Positions 48,308-56,245 of a stretch of 64,000 nucleotides of DNA are shown one piece after another. The translations under genes and the position numbers were made by a program. Below the pieces are notes generated by a model. That model was given only the letters and a program-made list of their open reading frames with translations, did not search any database and was not told the origin of the DNA. Location: the NCBI GenBank assembly GCA_905202255.1, contig CAJKRH010000001.1, positions 1 through 64,000 on the forward strand, written 5' to 3'. Source of the stretch: an uncultured Ruminococcus sp. (GTDB lineage Bacteria > Bacillota > Clostridia > Oscillospirales > CAG-272). Within the stretch, counting starts at the first letter, position 1. Each line of letters begins with the position of its first letter.

Positions 48308-48526
48308 ACTGCGCATTTCCGTTTCGGAAGCCTCCATTTCGCTTCTTTCTTGATTTGTCGATTTTTGAATGCTACCCGCACTTATACCTATTTTATATAC
48401 AAACCATAATAAATAAACCCAAGCGAAAACCAAAACTATTGCATAAATCCCCCAAAAGCGCAAACAATATAGTTGTTATCACCACAAAATATTCTTGTAA
48501 AATGAAAATTTGGAGGATTTATATAA

Positions 48527-48703
48527 ATGAAAGCAACAGGAATCGTGCGGCGCATAGATGATCTCGGCAGGGTTGTCATTCCCAAAGAGATACGCCGTAC
48601 AATGAGAATACGCGAGGGCGACCCGACGCTGACAACATTGACACCCGTTGCTCGATTCTTGTATGCTCTGATGGATTTATCCAAGAGAATTGGACTGAAT
48701 TGA
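48527..48703 (+). pseudogene. Truncated spoVT-like gene
   Basis: From ATG 48527 (TGGAGGATT upstream) the frame reads MKATGIVRRIDDLGRVVIPK, EIRRTMRIREGDP, an AbrB-type domain as in stage V sporulation protein T. At codon 34 it breaks into unrelated residues and stops at 48701-48703, inside the 62-bp repeat. The GAF half of SpoVT is missing. So this is a gene fragment, cut by mobile-element debris; an intact copy must lie elsewhere if the strain sporulates. Confidence 0.75.
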
Positions 48704-48722
48704 AGAAAACTACATAGGGAAA
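48661..48722 (-). repeat. 62-bp repeat, copy 1 (IS3-type end)
   Basis: 60 of 62 bases match the segment 51525-51586. In the second copy it lies directly upstream of an IS3-type transposase start, so it represents that element's terminal region. Here it is a solo end with no transposase. Confidence 0.8.
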
Positions 48723-48818
48723 GGGGCTGTAAAAAAGTCCCCGCTCTCTTGGAGAGTCCGTATTCCGATGTGCCGAATCGCCCCGCAAGCGTCGCCTGAA
48801 TCGAGGTCGAGAGCACGG

Positions 48819-49070
48819 CTGTTCGGTATCGAAGAAGATTGGATGAAACACTTGGAGAACGGCGAGTACTTGTGTGCAGTGGAGATTTCTGCGAAACAAA
48901 ATTATAACATGATCGACGGCAAGCGCAATAACACTGAGACACCGAAAGAGGCAAAGTCGGGTAAAGATAAAATATCGCTTCTTGAAAGATTGAAAGAAAA
49001 ACAGCAGCTTTTGATTTCGGGCACAAGAAAAGAGGATAAGGAAAAGAAAAGCGAGCGCGATTTGCCGTAA
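48819..49070 (+). pseudogene. C-terminal fragment of an ICE-type DUF4316/YodL protein
   Basis: The reading frame from about 48819 gives LFGIEEDWMKHLENGEYLCA, VEISAKQNYNMIDGKRNN and then a Lys/Glu-rich tail ending in SERDLP. This is the end of DUF4316-type proteins carried by Tn916/CTn-like conjugative elements (recognised by motif, not by search). The N-terminal part is missing; the frame upstream has no homologous look. It is a relic of an integrative element. Confidence 0.55.
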
Positions 49071-49078
49071 ACAGTTTG

Positions 49079-49121
49079 GGTATGGGCGATGTGATGAGCA
49101 TTGTCCCATACCTCGTTTTTT
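49079..49121 (+). terminator. Terminator after the DUF4316 fragment
   Basis: GGTATGGG (49079-49086) pairs with CCCATACC (49105-49112), followed by TCGTTTTTTATTTT. Confidence 0.8.
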
Positions 49122-49191
49122 ATTTTAAAACTTAGAAAAATGAATTTACACGTATTATTTACAAATGTTCTGCAAATAATAGGAATAAATC

Positions 49192-49227
49192 TTGACAAAG
49201 CCGACTTTGCACTGTATAATATACAGT
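49192..49227 (+). promoter_or_regulatory. Promoter of the RloA/RloB pair with palindromic -10 operator
   Basis: TTGACA (49192-49197) and TATAAT (49215-49220), 17-bp spacer. The -10 lies inside a perfect palindrome ACTGTATA-a-TATACAGT (49211-49227), an ideal place for a repressor. Confidence 0.85.
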
Positions 49228-49255
49228 AGGATTTTTATTGTGGGAGGACACGATA

Positions 49256-50431
49256 ATGCTGTTGCAATTTTCAGTAACGAACCATCGTTCCATAAAGGAA
49301 AAAGCAGTTATCAGCATGAAAGCAACTGCTGATAAATCGTTAAAAGAGTGCTTGATCAGCCCGGATGGAAAAAAAGAACTTGTCCCTGTTATGGCGATTT
49401 ACGGTGCAAATGCCGCGGGCAAAAGTAATATGATTCAAGCTTTGCTTTTAATGCGTGATATGGTATGCGGTGAATACGCAAAACCGTTGAAAGGTGCGGA
49501 ACTTCCGTGGGAACCGTTTGCCTTTACAGATGATAAAGATGAAAGACCGACAGATTTTGAAATTATCTATTATTATGAGGGAACAAAATATGCTTACGGT
49601 TATTCCTTCAATAGAGACAGGATCATAAGCGAGTATCTTTATCATTGGCCCAATGGCAGAGAGGCGCTTGTCTTTTCGAGGGATAATGATAAATACGAGT
49701 TTCGTGAGAGTATTCAAGAGCAATTAACGCTTGCCGGACGCACCTCTGAAAATCGCCTATATCTTACAAGCTCAAACGAGTGGAATTGTCCGCAGACGGA
49801 AAAGGCATATCTTTGGTTTCAAAGATATTTGCGCGGACTTATTGCAACAGGGGTATCTAACAACACTACACTTGATGCCATTCGTAAGGGTGGAGATAAC
49901 AAGAACCGTGTTTTGGAAGAAATGATGTTTGCTGATTTGGGCATCTGTGATGTGGTATTGTCGGGAACAAAAGAAAAGCCGACGATAGCAACGGTCCACC
50001 AATTGGAAAAAGCGGACGGGAGCAAAAAACAGTATTCTTTGCTGTTGGGACAGGAATCAATGGGAACACAGCGATTCTTTTCACGAATCGGTTCTTGGAT
50101 TGAATCACTTGAAGCCGGAGCTGTGCTTGTAGTAGATGAAATAGAGTCAAGTATGCATCCGCTTTTAACCAGACATCTGATTGAAATGTTTCAGGATCAG
50201 ACAATAAATGATAAGCACGCACAGTTGATATTTACCACGCACGATACAGGCTTACTTGATTTGAAACTTTTGCGTCGCGATCAGATTTGGTTTGCAGAGA
50301 AAAACGAAAAAACAATGGGAACCGATATTTATGCCCTTACTGAATTTTCTCCGAGAAAGGAAGAAAATATCGCACGAGGATACCTGCAAGGACGATACGG
50401 GGCAATTCCGTTTGTCGGAGGAGGTATCTGA
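49256..50431 (+). CDS. AAA-family ATPase of an AbiL/RloA-type defence pair
   Basis: 391 residues from the ATG at 49256 (GGGAGGA upstream). Starts MLLQFSVTNHRSIKEKAVIS (the AAA_15/AAA_21 opening), Walker A IYGANAAGKSN (about 54-64), Walker B VLVVDEIESSMHP (about 285-297) and a TTHDTGLLDLK switch. It is an OLD/RecF-like ABC-type ATPase. Followed 1 bp later by an RloB-domain gene, the known two-gene AbiLi/AbiLii (RloA/RloB) arrangement, an abortive-infection type. It probably senses phage and controls the RloB effector. Confidence 0.88.
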   Translation: MLLQFSVTNHRSIKEKAVISMKATADKSLKECLISPDGKKELVPVMAIYGANAAGKSNMIQALLLMRDMVCGEYAKPLKGAELPWEPFAFTDDKDERPTDFEIIYYYEGTKYAYGYSFNRDRIISEYLYHWPNGREALVFSRDNDKYEFRESIQEQLTLAGRTSENRLYLTSSNEWNCPQTEKAYLWFQRYLRGLIATGVSNNTTLDAIRKGGDNKNRVLEEMMFADLGICDVVLSGTKEKPTIATVHQLEKADGSKKQYSLLLGQESMGTQRFFSRIGSWIESLEAGAVLVVDEIESSMHPLLTRHLIEMFQDQTINDKHAQLIFTTHDTGLLDLKLLRRDQIWFAEKNEKTMGTDIYALTEFSPRKEENIARGYLQGRYGAIPFVGGGI

Positions 50432-50432
50432 T

Positions 50433-51056
50433 ATGGGAAGAATCAAAGAGGTAGAACGCAGGAGTTTCGGCAGTCGAAAAAGAAATCCCGTTGTGTATCT
50501 GATTTGCGAAGGCTCAGAAACCGAAATTCGCTATTTCAAGAAATTTCGCAGCAGAGAGTGTCACATAGATATTGTTCCTATTCCGTCACAGTATAAATCT
50601 GCTGACAAGCTTGTTCAGAAAGCAAGATCAACCATTGCAATGAATCCGTATTATCCCGATGAAGGCGACATTATTTGGTGCGTGTTTGACTGCGACGATA
50701 ACACAAATCAAATGCTTGCGAAAGCAAAACAGGTTGCTATAAAAGAGGGATATAAATTAGCCTTTTCCAATCCGTCTTTTGAGGTTTGGTTCTTGTTACA
50801 CTTCAATAATCAGATTACACCGGTTGAAAATTGCGATGCAGCAATCAAGCTTTTGAAGCAGAAAGGGCGCTTGGAGCAGTATGAGAAAAACAAAAATGTG
50901 TATGATCAGCTCAAACCGCTGCAAGCTCTTGCGATAGAAAGAGCTAAAAACCGAGTATCGGTATTGAAAGAAGAACACACAGAAATCATTTCCAGACAAA
51001 GCAATCCGGCAACAACGGTTGCGGAGCTGGTGGAATACTTAAATAGCAAGCAGTAA
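50433..51056 (+). CDS. RloB-domain protein (AbiLii-like effector)
   Basis: 207 residues from the ATG at 50433 (GGAGGAGG upstream). Begins MGRIKEVERRSFGSRKRNPV, followed by VYLICEGSETEIRYFKKF (the RloB start, with a Toprim-like Glu) and DIIWCVFDCDD (acidic DxD-type). RloB proteins pair with AAA ATPases such as the upstream gene, and the Toprim-like fold suggests a nuclease. Stop at 51056 adjoins a helix-turn-helix relic that is not part of it. Confidence 0.88.
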   Translation: MGRIKEVERRSFGSRKRNPVVYLICEGSETEIRYFKKFRSRECHIDIVPIPSQYKSADKLVQKARSTIAMNPYYPDEGDIIWCVFDCDDNTNQMLAKAKQVAIKEGYKLAFSNPSFEVWFLLHFNNQITPVENCDAAIKLLKQKGRLEQYEKNKNVYDQLKPLQALAIERAKNRVSVLKEEHTEIISRQSNPATTVAELVEYLNSKQ

Positions 51057-51060
51057 TATT

Positions 51061-51309
51061 GGATCGTTCTCTGAAATAATACCTTCAACAGCGAATGTCG
51101 CGACCGTCATCAACGCCTATACGTTAACTGAATCGGAAAAATCGGTATATGAGTTTATTTTTTCTCATGTTAATGCTTCTACAAAAGAAATTTCTGAGGC
51201 AACAGGAGTTACCGTTCGTACAGTTCATCGTTCAATCAAAGAGTTGGAAAACCATCAAATAATTAAAAAAGCCGGTACAAGAACAAGAGTTGAGTGGATT
51301 ATTTTGTAA
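51061..51309 (+). pseudogene. C-terminal winged-helix fragment of an AlbA_2/Schlafen-type protein
   Basis: An open frame of 83 codons with no start and no ribosome site: TLTESEKSVYEFIFSHVNAS, TKEISEATGVTVRTVHRSIK and ELENHQIIKKAGTRTRVEWI, ending at TAA 51307-51309. This wHTH is the typical tail of AlbA_2 (Schlafen-like) ATP-binding regulators. The N-terminal domain of such a gene is found separately at 52272. Fused to the end of the RloB gene by rearrangement. Confidence 0.65.
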
Positions 51310-51379
51310 ATAGCCAAAAAAACGATAGCGGAGAAAGAGATGCCAAAACAGTATCGTCTTTCTCCGCTTTTTCTGTTTA

Positions 51380-51586
51380 TCGGATATCCCAGTCGGCGAA
51401 TGACTTCTGTGATTGATTGCGTTGTATCATACATTGCAATTGCCTTTTCCTTTTGCTTCCTTGTGTACATAATCCCTTCCTTTCTTTCTGTCCAGGATTT
51501 TGTCCGCAGGCCCTACCGACTTGTGTATGTTCTGATGGATTTATCCAAGAGAATTGGACTGAATTGAAGAAAACTACACAGGGAAA
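51380..51586 (-). mobile_element. IS3-family element remnant
   Basis: On the minus strand a frame starts at 51470 with MYTRKQKEKAIAMYDTTQSI, TEVIRRLGYP, the N-terminal HTH of IS3/IS150-type OrfA, and loses similarity after about 25 codons at RLGYP. The upstream 62 bp (51525-51586) is the second copy of the repeat at 48661-48722 and represents the element's end. Only the left end and start of the transposase survive. Confidence 0.75.
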
Positions 51587-51657
51587 CCGCACAACCGCCG
51601 ACCTAACAATCGGCAGTTGTGCACTTTGCAAATATGCAAAATATCTGTCCGGAAATC

Positions 51658-52032
51658 TTATTTCTCCCGTATCATGGTGCCAAAGCAAAACACCGCTACC
51701 GAGAAACCAAAGGCGACTATGGTCGAGTCCGTTGAAATCGTACCCATCAGGAAGCAGACGCAGGCGGCAAGCATAACTCCGACAGACAAAATGCGCGGCA
51801 CCTCTCTTTTGACAGTTGAAAGAAATTTCAACCGTGTATCCGCTTCATCTGCCGTCTGCTCAACCGGTAAACCGAGCAGTTCAGTGAGTTTACCAATGTG
51901 TGATGCGTCCGATTGCGGCAGTCCGCGCTCCCATTTCAAGACTGCTTTCCCCGATATGCCAAGCATCGCTCCGAGTGCATCCTGCGTCAGTCCCTTTTCT
52001 TTTCGCTTTTCCGCAATCATTTTTCCATCCAT
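51658..52032 (-). CDS. XRE-family HTH regulator with two membrane helices
   Basis: 124 residues from the ATG at 52032 (ACGGAGG upstream on the minus strand). HTH at about 1-60 (MIAEKRKEKGLTQDALGAML, GISGKAVLKWERGLPQSD), then two hydrophobic segments at about residues 80-97 and 101-119 (LSVGVMLAACVCFLMG, IVAFGFSVAVFCFG). A membrane-tethered DNA-binding protein is unusual. A 9-bp inverted repeat flanks its -10 box, suggesting autoregulation. Target genes unknown. Confidence 0.8.
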   Translation of the reverse strand: MDGKMIAEKRKEKGLTQDALGAMLGISGKAVLKWERGLPQSDASHIGKLTELLGLPVEQTADEADTRLKFLSTVKREVPRILSVGVMLAACVCFLMGTISTDSTIVAFGFSVAVFCFGTMIREK

Positions 52033-52048
52033 ATAAACCTCCGTAAAC

Positions 52049-52082
52049 CATGTTGGTTGTGTGAGTATTATACACCAACATG
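52049..52082 (-). promoter_or_regulatory. Promoter/operator of the XRE gene
   Basis: CATGTTGGT (52049-52057) and ACCAACATG (52074-52082) form a perfect 9-bp inverted repeat, separated by 16 bp and flanking a TATAAT on the minus strand (complement ATTATA at 52067-52072). No good -35 is visible. Confidence 0.6.
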
Positions 52083-52120
52083 TCAGCTTCCGAAACGGCA
52101 GCAAAGCGGGATTTTCATCT

Positions 52121-52270
52121 CGGCGTGTAGGGATTCTCTGCAATGAGGGTCGCATAGTCGGAGCGCAGAAAGCCGGAGCAACATGGATTATTGCGGAAGA
52201 TGCCGAGAAGCCGAGTGATGCGAGAATAAAAAGCGGAAAACATATTAAACTGAAAAAGAAGGTGAATTGA
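52121..52270 (+). pseudogene. C-terminal half of an excisionase-type HTH protein
   Basis: The frame reads RRVGILCNEGRIVGAQKAGA, TWIIAEDAEKPSDARIKSGK and ends TGA at 52270. This matches the end of MerR-like helix-turn-helix/excisionase proteins that often precede AlbA_2 genes. No start or ribosome site; N-terminal half missing. The stop sits one base before the ATG of the AlbA_2 fragment, consistent with an original operon. Confidence 0.6.
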
Positions 52271-52271
52271 A

Positions 52272-52478
52272 ATGATTGATCTGAATGAAATTTTCGAGTT
52301 TTCCGAAAAGGTTAATGTTGAAGTGAACGCAGCACAAGGCGGTATTCCAAACAGCATTTGGGAGACATATTCCTCCTTTACAAATACGTTCGGCGGTACG
52401 ATCATTCTCGGAATAGGTAAACATAAAAATTGCATTTACCGACACAAACTCGCTCATTTTTTAGTTGTTTTCAATTGA
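52272..52478 (+). pseudogene. N-terminal fragment of an AlbA_2 (Schlafen-like) protein
   Basis: From ATG 52272 (AAGGTG upstream): MIDLNEIFEFSEKVNVEVNA, AQGGIPNSIWETYSSFTNTF and GGTIILGIGK, the opening of AlbA_2 domain proteins. After about codon 50 the similarity ends abruptly in an AT-rich end repeated twice (ACTCGCTCATTTTTTA at 52448 and 52477), then a stop. The inserted IS21-like element begins here. The expected C-terminal part exists only as a fragment at 51061, on the other side. Confidence 0.7.
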
Positions 52479-53060
52479 AACTCGCTCATTTTTTATAAAA
52501 CTGAATATTCCGCGCTAAACTGAACAGCGCGACCGCGCAAGTTGAACACCCGTGTCGCACAGGTTGAATAGCTGGTGATTTTACAGTAGAATATTGGCAC
52601 ACGCAAGAGCATGAATTCAATAAAGGAGATCATCATGACCAATTATCCAATCATAATCGATTGCAAGGAATTCATGTGCAAGTGGGAGGGAGTGTCGGTC
52701 GGGCTCTGCGCGGGACCGCCCAACTTCGTTAGCATGAGTTTAAAGCATTGGTGTTTCCGGGAAGAGTGGTAACGTTCGTACAACGAAAAGAAAAACGCCC
52801 CGTCCATGGCATCACTCTTCCCGCCAACCATATATCCAGCGCTCAGGTCGCACTCCTATGTTCCCTATCCTCCGTTACGACTAAAACATGATTATAATAC
52901 CGTTCTTTTCGTCTTTTGTCAATGTACAACCTCACCGTAGTGGGTGTTCAATTTGTTGCGACGAGAGTGTTCAACAGCTCGGCGGCTATGTCTTTGGGCG
53001 GTTCAGTTTTTTTATCTTCTTCGCACATTTTTGCAGTTTTCCTTGGTTTCAATTCAATTC
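52448..53060. mobile_element. IS21-like element relic
   Basis: The left end has GTTGAACACCCGTGTCGCAC (52541-52560) and a second TTGAA at 52564-52568; the right end at 52944-52975 carries the inverse arrangement (TTCAATTTGTTGCGACGAGA, GTGTTCAAC). These multiple inverted TTGAA/GTCGC motifs resemble IS21-type terminal repeats. After TAAAGGAG an ATG at 52635 opens MTNYPIIIDCKEF, like the first codons of istA, then turns into non-homologous sequence and stops at 52772. No istB is present. It is an internally deleted, inactive copy. Confidence 0.55.
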
Positions 53061-53137
53061 GGTTTGCCGACAAAAAGGCAGAACGATGTCTGTCTTTATG
53101 TTATACCACAGATTTTTCCAAATGCACTGATTTGGCG

Positions 53138-53791
53138 TTAGCTTTTTATTTTCTTCTCAACACTCAACTTGAAGGTGCTGATTTTACTCGGAAGAATATA
53201 CAGATAATCTATGATAGCCCCGACAAACTCTGTTGTGCGCTCAACCTCATATTTATAAAAGTCAATATCGTCCGCGTGAGCTGCACAATTGCCAAGTTGT
53301 CGAATTACCCAACACGCATCATCAAGCATTTCAGGTAGTATCTTTTTGTCCACCAAGTCCTTAATCATTTTAGACAGGTCATTGCCGTCAGCACCTTTTT
53401 CCTTGCATATTGCTTCCAAAACTCTGCGGAGCGCAATCAAGCATAAAGGCGCGTCAATGTTTTTCACTTTCAAAGCCGCCTCAAATGCTCTTTGAATGTA
53501 TTCGGGAACAGCGGCATCGCCATATTCCTTTATCTGAGGGTAACAATGCTCGGTCAAATCAATGCAGCCGCATTCTTCGTTCATTCCCTCTTTATACAGA
53601 GTCACATCACCGCATACCGGACAGGAAAGCAAACGCCATTCTATTGTTTCAACAGGATCATAGTCAACAATATTGCCGTCCGCATCACGAACTTCTCCGC
53701 CGCACTTTGTTTTACACACGCCCTCAATATGCATAAGTCCGGTATTGCCGCAATGATAACAAGTCAGTAATTGCTGTTCTTTTTCTTCCAT
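53138..53791 (-). CDS. DUF4145 domain protein
   Basis: 217 residues. An N-terminal zinc-ribbon-like part (LTCYHCGNTGLMHIEG, SCPVCGDVTLY with CxxC pairs) and a helical C-terminal domain with ICKEKGADGNDLSKMIKDLV and IRQLGNCAAHADDIDFYKYE, the DUF4145 signature (HEPN-like His). DUF4145 proteins are often found with restriction or other defence genes. 15 bp downstream of the nucleotidyltransferase gene, so possibly the last gene of the polysaccharide operon, or an addition by the mobile elements. Confidence 0.85.
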   Translation of the reverse strand: MEEKEQQLLTCYHCGNTGLMHIEGVCKTKCGGEVRDADGNIVDYDPVETIEWRLLSCPVCGDVTLYKEGMNEECGCIDLTEHCYPQIKEYGDAAVPEYIQRAFEAALKVKNIDAPLCLIALRRVLEAICKEKGADGNDLSKMIKDLVDKKILPEMLDDACWVIRQLGNCAAHADDIDFYKYEVERTTEFVGAIIDYLYILPSKISTFKLSVEKKIKS

Positions 53792-53806
53792 GCTGACACT
53801 TCCATT

Positions 53807-54970
53807 CTATAATCCTACATTTTTCAATAAAGTCTTTGCTTCTGCCGCGGCATCATCTGAAATTGTACTGTTATATTTAAGTTCGTTCACTGTACGCTTT
53901 AAGTGCCCGCAGAAAATGAGCTTTCCCCAGCGGCGAACCTCCATGATCGGTGTGAGCCACTTATGCTTTTGGAGAATCGGGTAATGAAATTTTATTACAT
54001 CATAGGGGATAAAAATTTTGGAAAGCGCATACCTCACTTTTCCGCCTTTCTTTTGTTGCTGTACAGCAACCCTGTTTGTGTTTGTTCCGTACACACCTCC
54101 GCGAAGAATATATCCTTCCATTTGCTTTGTGATTTCCGTATGCTCTGCATTTCCAAACCAAACTTCAGATAAAAGCTCTGCCTGCTTTGCAAAAACGCCG
54201 AGTCCGCCGTCAGAAAGAAGCTTGTCCCGCTTCTCTCTGTCAAAGTCAATTCGGTGATTCAGAACCCATATATCGAGAAACGGACGGATACCACAGCCGC
54301 CTGTTTCAACAAAATGCTTTGCCATGTGCGCGATGTGATAGAAATAGAACATTTCATCAGGCATTTCGTATTGATAATTACACCCGTCGTGCTTTACGAC
54401 AACATTCCAAGCCCTCTTTAATACTTCCGCGGCGGAATTGGCTCTGCCATCTTCCACGAGATCATAATGCACTTCAATATGTACGCCACCTTGTGTAAAC
54501 ATAGAAATGTCGTGAGAATTTTGCGATTCACGTCTGTATCCGAGATTGTCGGATAGATATGAAACCGTCCTTTGCAGATCTTCTGCGTGAACAAGAACGT
54601 CGATATCACAGCTTGTCCGCATCCACGGTTCGGGATAATACTGCCGTAAAACAGACCCTTTGAGCGGTATAAACGGGATTTCTGCTTGTTCAAGTGCCGC
54701 ACACAACTTTGTCAACTCGTAATTGAGCTTTTCTAAGCGATAAATCGCGATGAGCAGTTTGCTTTCAAGGTTTTTATTGCCCTCATCAAGCAACCCATTC
54801 TTTTTCAGTGCAAATACAATCAAATGTATGACGTCATGCTTTTGGGCAAGGGATGTGATTTCCGGTAAAATTTCCGGTCTGTACCGTGAAATTTCTTCAC
54901 CTGAAAGACGACCGCCACAAACTGCCAAACGAAGCAGCGCGAACATCACCTTGCTTGTTTCTGTATTCAT
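53807..54970 (-). CDS. Nucleotidyltransferase-family protein (NTP_transf_5-like)
   Basis: 387 residues. Central nucleotidyltransferase motif FIPLKGSVLRQYYPEPWMRT (about 97-116), SCDIDVLVHAEDL (DxD at about 118-120) and GVHIEVHYDLVED (third acidic, about 160-172). The rest is helical and Trp/His-rich. Members are common in capsule and exopolysaccharide clusters of Firmicutes, with unknown acceptor. It lies immediately after ugd. Confidence 0.8.
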   Translation of the reverse strand: MNTETSKVMFALLRLAVCGGRLSGEEISRYRPEILPEITSLAQKHDVIHLIVFALKKNGLLDEGNKNLESKLLIAIYRLEKLNYELTKLCAALEQAEIPFIPLKGSVLRQYYPEPWMRTSCDIDVLVHAEDLQRTVSYLSDNLGYRRESQNSHDISMFTQGGVHIEVHYDLVEDGRANSAAEVLKRAWNVVVKHDGCNYQYEMPDEMFYFYHIAHMAKHFVETGGCGIRPFLDIWVLNHRIDFDREKRDKLLSDGGLGVFAKQAELLSEVWFGNAEHTEITKQMEGYILRGGVYGTNTNRVAVQQQKKGGKVRYALSKIFIPYDVIKFHYPILQKHKWLTPIMEVRRWGKLIFCGHLKRTVNELKYNSTISDDAAAEAKTLLKNVGL

Positions 54971-54991
54971 GGCGATCTTCCTTTCTTATAA

Positions 54992-56230
54992 TTAATCCCG
55001 TCTGAAAATGTCTCTTGTATAAACTTTGTCGGCTACATCGTCAAGGCAGCTGTCATATCGGTTGGCGATAATGGCATTGCACATAGCCTTGAATTTTTCA
55101 AGATCGTTGACAATCTCGCTGCCGAAAAAAGTTTCGCCGTCCTTTAATGTCGGTTCATAAATAACAACCGTTGCACCCTTGGCTTTAATGCGCTTCATTA
55201 CACCTTGAATGGACGACTGACGGAAGTTATCGGAATTAGATTTCATCGTCAGACGATACACACCGATCGTCACAGGCGTTTCCTTTGCTTTGCTGTAAGC
55301 GTTATCCTCTTCATAACCGTAGTAATCTGCCATGCGAAGTACACGGTCGGCAATAAAGTCTTTACGCGTCCGGTTGGATTCCACAATAGCCTCAATAAGG
55401 TTTTCCGGCACATCGGCATAGTTGGCAAGCAGCTGTTTGGTATCTTTCGGCAAACAGTATCCTCCGTAACCGAAGGACGGGTTGTTATAGTGGTTGCCGA
55501 TACGCGGATCAAGGCACACACCTTCAATGATTTGCTTGGTGTCAAGTCCTTTCATTTCGGCATAGGTGTCAAGCTCGTTGAAATAGGAAACACGCAGGGC
55601 GAGATATGTATTGGCAAACAGTTTTACCGCTTCTGCTTCGGTGAAACCCATAATCAGGGTATCAATGTTCTCTTTGATTGCACCCTTCTGCAAGAGCTTT
55701 GCAAAATCGTTTGCGGCTTTGACAAGTCTTTCATCACTCATATCCGTACCGACAATAATGCGGCTGGGATAGAGGTTGTCATAAAGAGCCTTTGATTCGC
55801 GGAGAAACTCCGGACTGAAAATGATGTTATTGCAGTCATACTTTGCTCTGACCGCTGCTGTAAATCCGACCGGGATTGTGGACTTTATGACCATGATCGC
55901 ATTCGGATTGTACTGCATAACAAGTTTGATGACCGATTCAACCGCAGAGGTGTCAAAGAAATTTTTCTGACTGTCATAATTGGTCGGCGCGGCGATAATA
56001 ACAAAATCTGCGTCCTTGTACGCGCTTTCCGCGTCAAGCGTTGCCACAAGATCAAGTTCTTTTTCCGCAAGATATTTTTCTATATATTCGTCCTGTATAG
56101 GCGATTTTCTTTGGTTGATCAATTCCACCTTTTCCGGAATGATGTCAACCGCTTTTACTTTATTGTGCTGTGCCAAAAGTACCGATATTGATAAGCCGAC
56201 ATAGCCGGTTCCGGCAACTGCAATGTTCAT
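54992..56230 (-). CDS. ugd: UDP-glucose/nucleotide-sugar 6-dehydrogenase
   Basis: 412 residues. N-terminal NAD-binding [20 protein letters not shown] (1-20), central [20 protein letters not shown] and [11 protein letters not shown], catalytic cysteine in [20 protein letters not shown] (about 246-265), C-terminal domain with [16 protein letters not shown]. Oxidises UDP-glucose to UDP-glucuronate (or related UDP-ManNAc). The shorter about 412-residue form is typical of Gram-positive capsule clusters. Confidence 0.92.
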   Translation of the reverse strand: MNIAVAGTGYVGLSISVLLAQHNKVKAVDIIPEKVELINQRKSPIQDEYIEKYLAEKELDLVATLDAESAYKDADFVIIAAPTNYDSQKNFFDTSAVESVIKLVMQYNPNAIMVIKSTIPVGFTAAVRAKYDCNNIIFSPEFLRESKALYDNLYPSRIIVGTDMSDERLVKAANDFAKLLQKGAIKENIDTLIMGFTEAEAVKLFANTYLALRVSYFNELDTYAEMKGLDTKQIIEGVCLDPRIGNHYNNPSFGYGGYCLPKDTKQLLANYADVPENLIEAIVESNRTRKDFIADRVLRMADYYGYEEDNAYSKAKETPVTIGVYRLTMKSNSDNFRQSSIQGVMKRIKAKGATVVIYEPTLKDGETFFGSEIVNDLEKFKAMCNAIIANRYDSCLDDVADKVYTRDIFRRD

Positions 56231-56245
56231 ATTCTTCCCCTCACA

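Noticed and set aside
48257..48463. 68-codon minus-strand frame with a hydrophobic N-terminus (RFWGIYAIVLVFAWVYLLW)
   Set aside because: It looks like a small membrane protein, but only a TTG start is available, no ribosome site precedes it and its end runs through the terminator hairpin. Left open rather than annotated.
52643..52831. 62-codon minus-strand frame inside the IS21-like relic
   Set aside because: Short, no domain, no ribosome site, within decayed mobile DNA.
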